DNA of 64,000 nucleotides. Source: Cristatella mucedo. Taxonomy: Eukaryota > Bryozoa > Phylactolaemata > Cristatellidae. The notes below the pieces were generated by a model. That model was not told the origin of the DNA, ran no database searches, and was given only the letters and a program-made list of their open reading frames with translations. Numbering within the stretch: position 1 is the stretch's first letter; each line of letters begins with the position of its first letter. Shown here one piece after another: positions 1 to 12,161 of this stretch. Location: assembly GCA_009760855.2 (NCBI GenBank), contig WPIO01000008.1, positions 9,661,001-9,725,000 on the forward strand, read 5' to 3'. Position numbers and translations under genes: made by a program.

Positions 1-809
1 CTGTGTGGAGAGAGGCGGATAAGTGATCGCACACTGCTCGCGCCAGTCTAACTCCAAGGCGCTTCGATCCGCGCCGGAAGTAGCGGCGGGAGCGCTCGAG
101 GGCGTACGCAATGTCCTGCGCCCTCAAGCTCCGCCTCGCGCGGCGATCGCTTTTCTGGGCTGCATGCGCCGGTTTTGCTCGCACTGCTCGGTGCTGGTGG
201 ATGAGGAGAAGCTTACATCGAGCTACCGCTCGCCCGAAAGCCGCGCGAAGTGCTAGCTTCGCGCTTCCGGTGCAGCGTCCCGTCAGGCTCCATCCTCACG
301 GTGACTAGGGAGCACGACCTAGGAACGAGAAAGATAGAGAGCATACGGAAGAGGCTGCGCCGGATGCCGTGGGCTGTAGCGCTTATACGGCCCAGCGGGG
401 AGGGGGCGGCGGAGCGGACTGGCGTATTGGCGAGTGTCCGCCGTCTTTCTGGCCGTCGTCGCATTCGATCCAATCTCACCACGATGCGCCGTCGTTTGAA
501 TGCTGCGGCCGCGGCCGCTGTCCTACCTATCTCGCTGTCGCTCGCGCGCAGCTGCGAGATTCGACGCCTCTTTGCAGCCTCGGCACCGAGGCTGCGAAGA
601 GGCGTTTCGGCGCAGCAGCGACCGCTGGCCGACGTTTCTTTGAGAAACTTCTTCGCAGATGCTCTGTTCCATCGCGATGCGCCAAAGCAACCGGGAGCGT
701 CGATTTCAGCAGCTGCTGCAGCGACCGTCCGTGCAGCGACCGTCCGGTCGTGCGACCCTGCGCGCGCGTCCCCCAGCTCGCCACCAGCAGCCGACTCACT
801 CCGCCGCAG
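1..809 (+). other. Gene A intron 2 (partial), GC-rich
   Basis: GC-rich sequence ending in a CCGCCGCAG acceptor at 809. I searched it for the exon 2 counterpart ([14 protein letters not shown]) and did not find it. Overlapping open frames on both strands reflect base composition only. Confidence 0.6.
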
Positions 810-3800
810 GTAGGCGCGAGTCTGTTTGCAAGTAACATTGGAAGCGGCCACTTCGTCGGATTGGCTGGGTCTGGCGCCGCCACAGGCATAGGAATCATCA
901 TCTTTGAGCTGAACGTAAGCGCTGCTGCTCGCGAGCGGCTCTTGGCTTCCGGATTTACTGCCTCCTGGTGCAGTCACGCCTCGCAGCGCGCCGCCCGGCG
1001 GCCACTGCCTCTCGCAGCAGCAGCAGCAGCGGATAGCGCGAGAGCGCGAGTTTGAGCAATTGCCCTCTGCTTGCAGGCGATTTTCGTTCTGCTTCTTCTC
1101 GGCTGGGTGTTCGTGCCCGTCTACGTGTCTTCGGGGGTGAGTGCACAACGTCCGTCGCCCGACGAACGTTGGCCACGAGCGCATCACGCTCTCCCCTCTG
1201 CATCCGCCCGGGCGCGGGCTGCTCGCGCGAGCGGCGCAATCGCCGTCGCGTCGAGGGCGCGCGGACGCGACAGCGCGAAGCGAAAGCCAATGCAATCCGA
1301 GCTTCCCGACGCAGCGCTTGCGCCATTTTCTAATTCGGCCGCTGGGTGACGCGCGGCCGCCGGTGGCCATTTTTTCCAAGTACACTCGCAACTAACGCCG
1401 GACGCGGTGGCGGCAGCGGCGGATAATTCGCTCGAAGTGCGAGCGCCACCGATAGACTAGAGCGGTCATCGACGTCGCCTCGTTCCAGGTGTTCACCATG
1501 CCCGAGTACCTGACGAAGCGCTTCGGCGGGCAGAGGATCCGCGTGTACCTCTCAGTCCTCGCGCTCCTGCTCTACGTGTTCACCAAGATATCGGTGAGTC
1601 GCCTGCGGCCGACGCAGCAGCCGCGGCTCCTCCGCCGATAACGTCCGGTCTCAGCGGTCTCGCGCGGACCTGGCGGCGGCGACGGACGGCGGCGCGGCCA
1701 CCGAGCGGCCCCGCGACCGCTCAACGTCATTGGCTCAACCCATCGAACGCTCCATCATTAGCGTGCCATCCGGACGCGCTCAGCGCCGGCGCTCGAGGCA
1801 ATCGCCGGCAATCGCAACCGGCAATCGCCGCAGGCGGCAGAAGTAGGCCGGCGCCGCTATCTCTCCTCCCCTCCCCCCCCCCCATTAGACCTTCTTCACC
1901 TCCACCGCCGCGCGCCGGCTAGTCGCGTCGCACGAACGCTGCCACGCCCACTTGGAAAAAGAAGCGATGGCAGTCGCCAAGGATGCGGCAGCGGCGGCTT
2001 CTCGCGCGGCGGCAGACGAATCCGATCGAGCGCCCTTCACGCTACCGCCTCGCCGCCGCCGCCGCTGCCCGGGCGGAGCAGCCATGGCGAGGCGTGGCGC
2101 CAGGAAGTTCGCACAGCTGCTGGCGGAGGCACGTCAAGCGGCCGCTCTGTATTGATGGCCGCATGCGGCCGAGCCCCCGGCCGCTCGGAGCGAGGCGCGC
2201 GTGCGCCCGCTCGACGATGTCGAACCGGAAAGGCTCATCCGGCCAGACCCGGGCGTCCCGGCTGTCCGGGAGCGCCGCCGAATCGGTGACCTTCGCGACG
2301 CCTTCGTCGCCGCGCGCACGCAGGCCTCGTTGACGGGCGATCGGTCAAGCGGATGCGCCGGGCACGAATGAGTCTGAGTGGCAGGCCAGCTGCCGGTCAC
2401 ACTCGGCCGTCCAGTCGCGGACGCTCGCTCTTCTCGCAGCCGACGGCTCGCGCCAGCGTCCGCGCCAGCGCCTCGCGAGAGCAGCGCTTCCGCTTCTGCC
2501 GCCGCCGCTCGCAGCTCGACCGTGCGCTGAGCTCGAGCCGCCCGCTCGCGAGAAACAAGCGAAAGGAAGGCAGGCAAGGAGCTCGCGAGAGCGACGCGCA
2601 CCAAATGGCGCACGCGCGCTGCATGCACGCCGCGAACGAGGCACGAATCCGTCCATTTCCGCCTCGGAGAGGGGCGCGCTGACGGCTTTCGGCAGTCCGC
2701 CACGTTCGTCCACCCGCTAGTACCTTCGGCCACCAAGTAGTACCCACTAGTAGTACACTTTTCTACGCAAGAATGCGTGCGAGGCGTAGCGCTACGGTTT
2801 CGGAGCCTGGCTTTTTCGGTATACGAATCGACAGTGTCTGCAGAGTGTGGACGCATATTGTTTTGCTCAATTCCGCAGAACCGTAAGCGTTTACGGCACC
2901 TCGAAGAAGGCGCACGCGCTCGGCGGGCGGCACGTGTGTTGAAACTGCTCGAGAAAAGCTACCAAAAGAACAAGGGCCACTAGAAAAGATTTTCTCTCTA
3001 CCAATGCCTCTCGCTGTATCCAGTACCATTATAATGTCGCTCGAGACCACCGGAAAGCTGTTGGTTTCGGTCAAGCCGGCCATAGATGACAGTGAGTCTG
3101 CTGATTTCAGTAGATGATCGGGTTTACCCGAAAGGGCTTCGCTGTTGACTGAGACAGTGTGTGTCCGTTGGCAGCTCCTCTCGAGTAGCTCCTCCCAGGT
3201 CTTCGCTGCGGTCGGTCTGCGGCGCCCACCTAGCGCGCGCACTCACCTTGCGGTGCAGTAAATGCCTTCGGCTCGAAGGAATCGGTTGACAGTTTGCATT
3301 CACAGAGCGTGAATAATGTGAATATATTACATAATATTGTCACATACTATTATTACTATATTATTTAATATATCATACATTTGTGAATATATATTATTCA
3401 CATTCACGCTATGTGGATACAAGAAAAATGTAGCCATGCTTCGTAGCACTGCAGCACTATCCCTCGCACGCATCCTTTTGTAGAAGCGCTTGCTAGCGGG
3501 TAGTACCGGGTGGTCGAAGGTGCCAGTGGGTGGTGGTCGAACGCGACATTGAAATGCGGTAAATCTATGCACGCCCTCTCAGCGAGTTTAAATGTCCCAG
3601 CGCTTTCGGCGCGCAAACAGCAGCCTGCCGGCGATGCGTCAGCGCGCCTCTGCCGCCACCGCTGGCGTTGTCGCCGCTGAAGCGAGCGCTCGCTGCGTTC
3701 ACAGGCCGACCTGTACGCTGGAGCTGTATTTATCAAGCAGTCAATTGGCTGGAATCTTTGGTTTTCCGTCATCATGCTCCTCGTACTCGCCGCCATCTTC

Positions 3801-5427
3801 ACGGTAGCAGGTGAACGAACTCTCTCGCTCGCGCCACGCTCCGCCGCCACCGAGGCCGACAGCGCCGCCGCGCTGTCGGCCTCGGTGACGAACGCACGCC
3901 GTCGCGCGCACGAGAGGCCACGCGAGCGAAAAGGCGGCTGCGGGGGGGGGGAGCGTTCGGCGGCCGGCGGCGCAACCGCCGAGCGCCGCGCAGCAGCCGC
4001 CTCCGCGCGCCGCCGCCGGCCGCGCTTCCTGTGAGCGTCGAGCACCGACCTGCGCGGCGACGCTTTTCAGGCGGCCTGAGCGCCGTTATATGGACGGACT
4101 TCATACAGACCATCATCATGGTGATCGGCGCGTTCGTGCTCATGGGAATAAGTAGGAGGCTCGCAGCGCGAGCGCCCGAGCGTCGCCCGCGCGCGTCCTC
4201 CGCCTAGGGCTTTCTCGCAGCAGCGGCCGAGCTCGGGCCGGCGAGTCACGCGGCGCTCTCTCCGCGACGTTGAGCAGGCTTCGTCGAAGTCGGCGGCTAC
4301 TCGGCTATCATAGAGAAGTTCACGAGCGATGCGGCTCTGTCCAACCGCACCAAGCAGTACGCGCTCATCGAGTCGCTCTGGCGCAACGGCTCGTCGCCGC
4401 TCGTCAACGACTCGCGCTCGCTTGCGACGCTCTACGGCAACGACAGCGCCAGGCTTGCGGCGTACGCCCACTGCGGTGAGCCGTGCCCCCTCCGATGTTG
4501 AGAGCCTCACCCCCACCCCGCCTGCGGCTGCGCAGCGGCGCCGCGGCATCGGTTGACATAGGCTGGCACTTCGTTTTGCACGGGGCATGGCGAGCCGGGG
4601 CGTGGCCAGCAGCGCACTGGCCGGCACGCGGCGCCAAGCTTTCTGCAGCGGCGGCGGCGGCGGCGGCGACGATCTGCATGTCGTTCGCTGCAGGCCGCGT
4701 GCCCGACAACGCGATGCACCTCATCCGCTCGGCGGACGACGGCAGCCTGCCGTGGCCGGGCACCCTCTTCGGCGCTCTCATTTCGTCGGTGTGGTACTGG
4801 TGCTCCGATCAGGTGCAGGGGAGCGAGCGGCAGCCGAGAGCGCACGGCAGCAAGCCGCGGCCGAGTGGCTTTCGTCGCTCGCTCGCTCGCTCGCTTCCGA
4901 GCGGCGGCGGCTCTTGGCCGAAGGCGCGAGCGAGGTCGCGCTGCCCCGCCGCCCGCGCCGGCTTCTCCGCCCTCTGTCCGCCCTCACGCGAGCCACCGCC
5001 GGATGCGAGCCAATAGGCGCTCTTGCGCGATCGGCCCGTCGTCGACGAGCCGCGCCGGCATCCCGTCGGTCGTCGCTTTAGGTCATCGTGCAGAGGGCGC
5101 TCGCCGCCAAGGACATGAGTCACGCCAAGGGCGCCACAATCATGGCCGGCTACCTCAAGCTGCTTCCGCTCTTCATCATGGTGTTCCCGGGAATGATCGC
5201 CCGCGTTCTTTTCCCCGGTTAGACCTGCTACGGCATCCGAGACGGCGGCGGCGCATTTCGCGTCTCGATCATCGGTAGCCAACCTTGCCGCCGTCCTCTG
5301 ACTCTTTCTCTCTCTCTCTCTCTCTTTCTCTCTTTCTCTCTCTCTCTCCTTCTCTCTTTCTCTCTTTCTCTCTCTCTCTCTCGCTTTCTCTCTCTCTCTC
5401 GCTTTCTCTCTTTCTTTCTCTTTCGCC

Positions 5428-5459
<32 letters not shown>

Positions 5460-5465
5460 TTCTCC

Positions 5466-5550
<85 letters not shown>

Positions 5551-5728
5551 CCTCTCTCTCTCTCTCTCTTTCTCTCTCTCTGTCTCTCTTTCGCCCTCTC
5601 TCTCCCCCTCTCTCTCTCTCTCGCTGTCTCTCTATCTCTCTTTCTTTCTCTTTCGCCCTCTCTCTCCCCCTCTCTGTCTCTGTCTCTCTCTGTCTCTCTC
5701 TCTCTCTGTCTCTCTCTGTCTCTCTCTC

Positions 5729-5826
<98 letters not shown>

Positions 5827-8800
5827 TCTCTCTCTCTCTTTCGACATAGCGCACGCCGGCGCGAGTAAAGCAGCCGGCCAACGGGCGAGCTTCAGCGGAG
5901 AGGTGTCCGCTCTCGCGATGCAGACTACGTCGGCTGCTCAGACCCGGACGAGTGTCAGCAGATATGCGGAGGGCGCGGCGGCTGCACCAACATCGCCTAC
6001 CCGCTGCTGGTCGTCAAGCTGCTTCCGGCGGGCGCGCGAGGCCTCATGCTGGCCGTCATGATGTCGGCGCTCATGTCGTCACTCACGTCCATCTTCAACA
6101 GCAGCAGCACCCTGTTCACGATGGATATATGGCGGCGCATGCGCAGTAGCTCGACCGACATGGAGCTCATGATCGTCGGCCGGTGAGCGAGCGGCTGCCG
6201 CTTGAGCGAACGCCGTGAGTGCGACGCGGGATTTGAATTGAAGGGGGCACGCGCTTCGCTTCGTGCAGTAGCGGCAGCAACTACGTGAAGTCGCGGCCGC
6301 CACTTTCGGCTAGCGCGACCGGAAGCGGGGCGAGCTCGCCCGGACGCGCCCCTCTAGGCTGTCAGCGAGCGAAGCGTCCGGGGCGCGGGGCAGCGAAATT
6401 TGCTACGAAGGGCTGCCGCCGAGGGCAACAAAGGTCCGGCCCTTCGGCTACGTAATGGCGTCCGCGCCTCTGTCACCAGTAGCTGGACCTGGTGGTCAGC
6501 AAGCCTTTGCATGCGTGAGCCGTCGGCACCCCCCATTGGTGGCCGCCGCCGCTCGAAGATGGCGGGACTTCCACGGAGCGTAAGAGCTATTCTCTCTCCG
6601 AGCGCTCGTCTCTCCGAGCAGAGCGTGAGAACGCCGAGCGGTCACCGACTTGCCGTCTGTGCCCTGACCGACGTGCCGCCCGTGGCGGAGCGTTGCGGAG
6701 CGCTCGCGCACGCCACGTCGCTTCAGCTGCCGATTGGAAGCCGAATTCAAAAATCCTTCGTCAAAATTAGAGCCAAAATCGTGGCCTGAGGGCGGCGGCG
6801 ATTCGCTTTCGGCGAGGCTATATAGCGGCGCGGCCGCTGTTCGCGAAGTTCACCAGCGCAGTTCGCTCGACGGGCGGAGTGTATTAATGTGACGGATATT
6901 CACCTCTGGGAGCTGAGTTTTTCGGCTCACGACCTCTACTCCAGCCGCCGGCAATCCTCAGGCCTCTGTATTTTCACGTGGGTCCGCCATAGCTACTAAT
7001 CGCTGACCGTTTACGTTGCGTTGAGAGCCTGGAGCTTTTTCGTGGACAGATGCGTAGTCGGCTGTAAATTAATGTATTCCCGTCTGTATTCCATACAGCC
7101 ACGAAGACGATGTGTGTGGGTGTTAAGCAGGATAGTTTTATGTAGCGCACTCACTAAGCCTTGGTGGCTTTCGGTAGGCAGTCAGTAGCAAGTAGCATAC
7201 AGACTTAATCTCACGCAACAGAGAGAACGTGAGAAGCATAACTGAGTCAGGAGAACAGTTGAGGTAGTGAGTAGCATGGACGTCAGGACGGCATGGAAGT
7301 ATGCACCACAATCGGCAGCAGGAGAGTAGTAGTCGTTGCGTAAGAATCCAGGAAGTGAGTTCCACAGTATAGGACCTGCAGGATCAAGATCTTCATTCGC
7401 CAACTCTATTTAAGTGGAGAAATAAAACAGCTAATATTTCGTCCATACCGGACATGGGCGCACGATGAGGCTGAAACTGGTGCAGCAGTTCATCTGGGGG
7501 AGTGGTTGTCAACCTTCCTAATGCCGCGACCCTTTAATACAGTTCCGCATGTTGTAGCGACCCCTAACCATAAAATTATTGTGTGCAAAACGTGGAAGTG
7601 CGTGTTTTCCGATGGTCTTAGGCGACCCTTGTGAAAGGGTCGTTCGACCCCCAAAGGAGTTGCGACTCACAGGTTAAGAGCCTCTGATCTAGGGCCTTGT
7701 GGGTCAGCGAAAGAACTTTGCACGTTATCCGTTGATCAACGGGCAGCCATCAAAGTTTTCAGCAAAGAAGACATCAAAGAATTCAAACCTCTGCGCTTTT
7801 TAAACTTGCGTTTCAGACATATTTATCGCCAGATGCAGTGGCCTAGTAGCTTGCTGTAGCCCAACTCCGGCATGTGTAGCCCCCGGAAGCGCGTCGGCGG
7901 CAAGCAAGCAGGGGACAGACTCAAAAACTTACATGCTGACCCTGTGCACGTCACTCCTAACCATGTTATTCTTGTTGTTGATTGAGCATGCTATTACTAA
8001 CCATTCAATCGTGTTTCTTTTGCCGAAAACGTAATGCGCCTAGAAAGAGATTGAGTTCTTTGAGGGCGCTTTATCAAGTATGTTATTATTATTATAAAAC
8101 CTGGCAGGGACAAACGCAAATTGAGAAAACGCCTGCAGCTCAAGCTAGCCACAGAAAAGCTTCATTCTTAGAATTTCAAAGAGCGTTTTAAGTCAAACGC
8201 TTCTAGCGCACGAACGGAGTGCACCGCCGCAGCAGCCGCCAGCGCCGCCGCTCGACAAAGCGGCGTTTTTTTATGCAATCGCCATGCGGCGCTAACACTT
8301 AGTCGCCGCTTCCATTCGCGAGCGTATTTCTTCATAAGCCTACCATTGAGTGTGTTATAAATTGGGTAGTACGTAGGATCACTAAGTGCATCGTCTATAA
8401 GGCCACAGTTAATACCAAATTTAAACGAGTGATAAGCAATACTTTGTGAGCGTCATTAGCCGGGCTGAGTCAGAGGACAAGGGGACTGGGTAGAATCGAT
8501 CGGCCAGCGTAGTGAGGGGGCAACCCAGCCACCCGGGGTTGGGCTGAGAGAGTCACGATGGCCGCCGTCGTCGTCTCACAGCGGTAGTCTGGGACGCAGT
8601 CTGAGGATTTAAGGCGCGAAGCGTCGAGAACCCATCAAGAAGCGGCCACGGCATTGAGGGCCGACTCTTCGCTGGCTGGCTGGCTCCGCGCTGCGAACGC
8701 TGGCATCCGGAGCTCGGAGCCGGACACAGCGAACCGCCGCCGCTGCCGACGTGCGATCGCCGTCGGGCCGTCTCTCGCAGATGCTTCGTCGTCGTCCTGG

Positions 8801-10910
8801 TGGCAATTAGCGTCGTGTGGATTCCCATCCTGCAGAACGTCTCGGCACTGTTCCACTACATCCAGGGCATCACCAGCTTCCTCGCTCCGCCCGTGTGCGC
8901 CGTCTACGTGCTGGCCGTACTGTGGAAGCGAATCAACGAGCAGGTTGCTGCCCTCGGCGCGCCATCGCTATTTCCGGCGCTCTCGCTGACGGCTATTGCT
9001 ATTTCCGGCGCTCTCGCTAGCGGCCGAGCGCTTCCGCCACGTGCCCCCTCCACGTTCTTTCGGAGCCAATGAACAGTCCTCCGTTCTTCTTTCGCCTGCC
9101 ATCCGACCACCAAGCAGACGGAAGTGCGCACGGCGTGAGCCCTTTCGCCGGGCAGTCGACAAGTGCTCGCGTCGCCAAGAAATTTCACCGTCGTTTGGCA
9201 GCGACTCGCTAGGCGGCTGCTTCCGGCGCCTTCCGGCACTCGAGCGGCCGCTTATCGATCGCCGAGCTCAGCCCGCAGCCTTCCTGCGCCACCTGCCGCC
9301 GCCGCTCGTCGCCCGCCGACGCCGGCTGTGTGTGCATGCGCTGCCGTCGAAATGCATCAACGCTCCGCTCGCTGCGTCGGTCGCGCAGGGCGCATTCTGG
9401 GGCCTCATGGTCGGATTGGCGACGGGCCTCGTCCGCTTCGTGTGGGAGTACTCGTACGGCTCGCCGCCGCCGTGCGGCGAGCCCGACGAGCGGCCGGCCA
9501 TCATCACCAAGGTGCACTACCTGCACTTTGGCATCCTGCTGTTCGGCATAGTCTGCGTCGTCACCGTCGTCGTCAGCCTGCTCACGAACCCCAAGGAAGA
9601 CGCTCCAAAGGTGAGCCCGCCGGCGGAGCCAGCGGCCACCGCGCCCCGCCCAATCAGCCGCCTTCCGCGTGCGAGCTGCCTGAGCGATCGCCCTGCGAAA
9701 GCTCGAGAGCGCTACTCTCGTGCGCTCGCCGCCAGCGCTCGGGCGGCGCGAACTTTGCCCCTCGCGCGTCCTTGCCGTGCGGGCGGCAGCGCGAGAGCGA
9801 GGCGCAGCGTCGCTAGAGCGAGGCTGGGCCGAGCTGCTTCGCAAGAAGCGAGACGCAGCAGCAGCAGCTTCGGCGGTAGCTGCTGCTGCTGCGGCCTCCG
9901 ACCGGCGGAGGAGCTCGCCGCGCTCCGATGGCTACGCGGGAGGAAAGCGGAGAGAGGAAGCGGCGACGACGACGACGGACGCTCTCGCTCGCTATAGGTG
10001 CACGGCCTGACCTTCTTCACGCTGCACCAGACTAGCGGCGAAGAGGGCGTCGCCGCGAAACCGCCTCAGGCAGCGGCGGTTGCGGCGAGCAGCGGCGATC
10101 TACTGGCGGACAGCGAGCCGGACGCGATGCTCGGCGGCTCCACTGTGCCGCTGACTCAGGGCAAGCGCAGCGCCAGTCTGACGTTCCGAAACGAGCCGGA
10201 GCCGAACGTCACGATCTCTCTCGACGACGACGACGACAAGGGAGCGTGCGAGACTCAGCCCGAGGACCAGAAGTCTGGCGAGCGTACGTATGCTCGCTGC
10301 TGCTGCTGCTGCACCTACGACGAGGGGGCCGGCTCCGAGTACGCGCTCGTTCTCCCAGTAGCTGCCTAGAGCTCCCGCTAGCCGGTCGAGTCTAGCAGCA
10401 TCATTTTCATCGAATCTGTCGATGCTCGAGAGCATCAGATTCTTCGAACGTGGGCTCGGCCGAGCCGGCGTCGTGCCATGCCGGATGTAGGAGACGATGG
10501 CCGAAGGCGGCCGCACGCCTGAGGTGACCGCGGGCGCCGGCTTGGGTAGCGGCCTTCGTTGCCGAGACGCTGCGCCTCGCGAAGCCAGCCTGCGACCGCT
10601 CGCTCGCTGGCTCGAGCTCAGCCACCGAATCGGTAGCCGCAGCCGCCGCAGCCATGGTCACATTTCGTACTTCGACTGACTGTCTCGTGTCGTCGCTTCA
10701 GAGCCGCCCTTGCCGTGGTACAAGAAGGCGCTTTTCTGGATATGCGGCATCGAGAGCATGCGAAGCGGCGCCGGCCAAGCGAAGACCGAGTTCACAATGG
10801 CCGCCGAGCACATGTGCATCGACGAGGAGCCGAGACTGCGGCGACTCGTCAACGCCAACGCCGTCCTGCTCATGCTCATCGCCATGTTCATGTTCGGCTT
10901 CTACGCTTAG
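810..10910 (+). CDS. SLC5 family Na+/solute symporter, gene A (SGLT-like), 5' end outside window
   Basis: Spliced gene for a 14-helix plasma-membrane symporter that couples Na+ entry to uptake of sugar or a similar solute. Exons seen: 810-914, 1077-1136, 1489-1593, 3705-3810, 4071-4151, 4278-4475, 4694-4812, 5082-5217, 5924-6182, 8781-8943, 9389-9610, 9998-10283, 10702-10910 (TAG). They join in frame to 682 residues and correspond to exons 3-15 of gene B; exons 1-2 were not found in 1-809 and should lie to the left. Family marks: ASNIGSGHF with the Asn and His of the sugar/Na+ region, [30 protein letters not shown] and the last helix NANAVLLML. The exon 4278-4475 loop is 10 residues longer than in gene B, and the loop before the last helix (exon 9998-10283, with an SLDDDDDKG stretch) is shorter and unrelated. 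Donors after exons ending 5217 (GTTAGA) and 8943 (GTTGCT) are weak. No frameshift or stop seen. Solute not determinable. Confidence 0.9.
5290..5845. repeat. Long CT/TCTC microsatellite with CTGT block, gene A intron 10
   Basis: About 550 bp of (TC)n with interspersed TTTC, CCTC and a (TCTG)n block near 5731-5770. It lies between exon 10 (ends 5217) and exon 11 (starts 5924). Open frames through it in several phases are repeat artefacts. A pyrimidine tract this long, just upstream of an acceptor, could influence exon 11 splicing. Confidence 0.95.
7065..7850 (-). mobile_element. LINE-A (L2/CR1-like) 3' fragment, interrupted by a hAT element
   Basis: Read on the minus strand, it matches the 3' part of the LINE-A copy at 46100-48395: the ACCCACAAGGCCC segment, GCTGCACCAGTTTCAGCCTC, the LWNSLP coding end and the 3' UTR. 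It is split at 7493-7694 by the SPIN-like element and its target duplication. It lies inside gene A intron 11. It is 5' truncated and decayed. Confidence 0.8.
7501..7686 (-). mobile_element. SPIN-like non-autonomous hAT (Charlie-type) transposon, copy 1
   Basis: A 186-bp element with terminal inverted repeats GAGTGGTTGTCAACC and GGTTAAGAGCCTCTG. It is flanked by 8-bp direct repeats ATCTGGGG (7493-7500) and ATCTAGGG (7687-7694), which match at 7 of 8 bases. The interior (CCGATGGTCTTAGGCGACCC, AAAGGGTCGTTCGACCCCC, CATAAAATTATT) matches my memory of the SPIN_NA/URR1 group. No transposase. It is nested in a LINE-A fragment. Confidence 0.88.
7925..8098 (+). mobile_element. LINE-B 3' UTR fragment
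   Basis: Matches the 3' end of the LINE-B copy at 57800-59862: CATGCTGACCCTGTGCA, ACCCCTAACCATG-like, AGAAAGAGATTGAGTTC, GAGGGCGCTTTATCAAG and a terminal (TTA)n. 5' truncated. Lies in gene A intron 11. Confidence 0.85.
8798..8945 (+). other. Exon-12 conversion tract, gene A copy
   Basis: This 148-bp stretch covers most of exon 12 and the donor GT. It is base-for-base identical to 30452-30599 in gene B. The first 17 bp of the exon and the intron bases after GT differ. It encodes the segment after helix 10, including PILQ and the KRINEQ end. Confidence 0.9.
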
Positions 10911-12161
10911 CGGTGCTTATCGCTCGCCCCGCTGCCGCGCCTCTCCCCGCCCGCCCGTCCGCGTCCTCGGCTTCTCCCGGTTGGACGAGGTTTCGCGTGG
11001 GCGCTGCCCGCACGCGCTTGCAACGACTGCGACGTCTCGAACCGCAGGCCAGCGAGCGAGCGAGCGAGCGCAGCAGCGTCGGCCTGCGTCGCCGCTGCCA
11101 CAGAAACGGAGCGCTGTAGGCGGCGGTGTCGATGGCGGCTGGTTAGCCCGTCACTCTGCGGTGTCTGCAAGCGAAGGCTGACGGCAGATTTGCCGCGGTG
11201 AAGACTGGCGACGCTGAGCGGCCACTCCGCGGTTGGCCTCGCTTCCGTACACAGTCGCAGGCCGCTCTTTCAAACCTAAAAAATAGCCCTGAAACGAGGC
11301 TGTCTGCTAAGCAGCAACCTAACCCGTCAATCGGTGCATGCATGCGCGTCGATAGAGAGGCCTAGCCGCCATCTTCTTTTGCATTTTTGCTGTCCTACGG
11401 TCGATACTTCCTTAGTAAATAAACTCTATACATCCCAGCGGCATTGTGTATTGAAGGACGAGCAGCATTGCGGTGGACCTTTGCAACTGCACGTGGGGCC
11501 ACGCCAAGGCAGCCGGCGGCGCCCCATGTCGTCGTCAAAGAGGAGGTACTCTCTCCAGCCCTCTGATCTCTGGCTCGTCGTGTGACCGAGTACGTTTACT
11601 CGTTAGAGATTTACTGAAAATTAACACAGTCCTTGCGAAGCTGTGCACTGACCAGTGCCACGAGCTTTGCCACTTAGTCAAAAATACGTTTACCTGTGTT
11701 GCGTTTCTTCGACGAACGTGCAACGGCCTGCAAGGGAGGCACGCCGACGCGAATGCATCACGTCTCCTGCCACAGCTGACATGCTCGTCGAATATTGAAC
11801 GATCGAGAGCCACTCACACAGAGGACAGAGTAAGCATGCTTCATTGTAAAACTACTTCCGCTCATCCACCTGCAAGTGGATAGTTGGTAAGCTGTTACTG
11901 CTCTCGAAGCAGCATGAAGTGATGCACAGAGTCTCCGGTGATGGGCGCTTGTGGAACCTAAAAGTATGTCTAGTTTTTACTCTGCACGTATAATTTAAAA
12001 AATGAATGAAAAAAGGCGAATCTGTTCCATCTGATTGTGATAAGGTCGTGTAAATGTGTCACAAGAACGCTTAAGTCAAGGGTGAGAGATATATAATTCA
12101 CCCTTAGCTTCGGCGCTCTGTGACACATATTTTTGAAAGAGAGATAAGTGAAATAATAGTT
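10911..12161. other. Gene A 3' flank
   Basis: GC-rich 3' UTR or flank to about 11250, then mixed composition. I recognise no second gene; open frames here lack splice or codon support. Confidence 0.5.
11418..11423 (+). promoter_or_regulatory. Candidate polyadenylation signal, gene A
   Basis: AATAAA about 510 bp after the gene A stop, at the point where the GC-rich block gives way to ordinary composition. Inferred by position only. Confidence 0.4.

Noticed and set aside
213-1391. 392-residue minus-strand open frame
   Set aside because: Stop-poor because of high GC. It covers gene A exons 3 and 4 in antisense and has no domain or initiation context.
5285-6061. 258-residue open frame of Ser/Leu repeats and matching Arg/Glu frames on the other strand
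   Set aside because: Pure translation of the CT microsatellite. The true exon here is 5924-6182.
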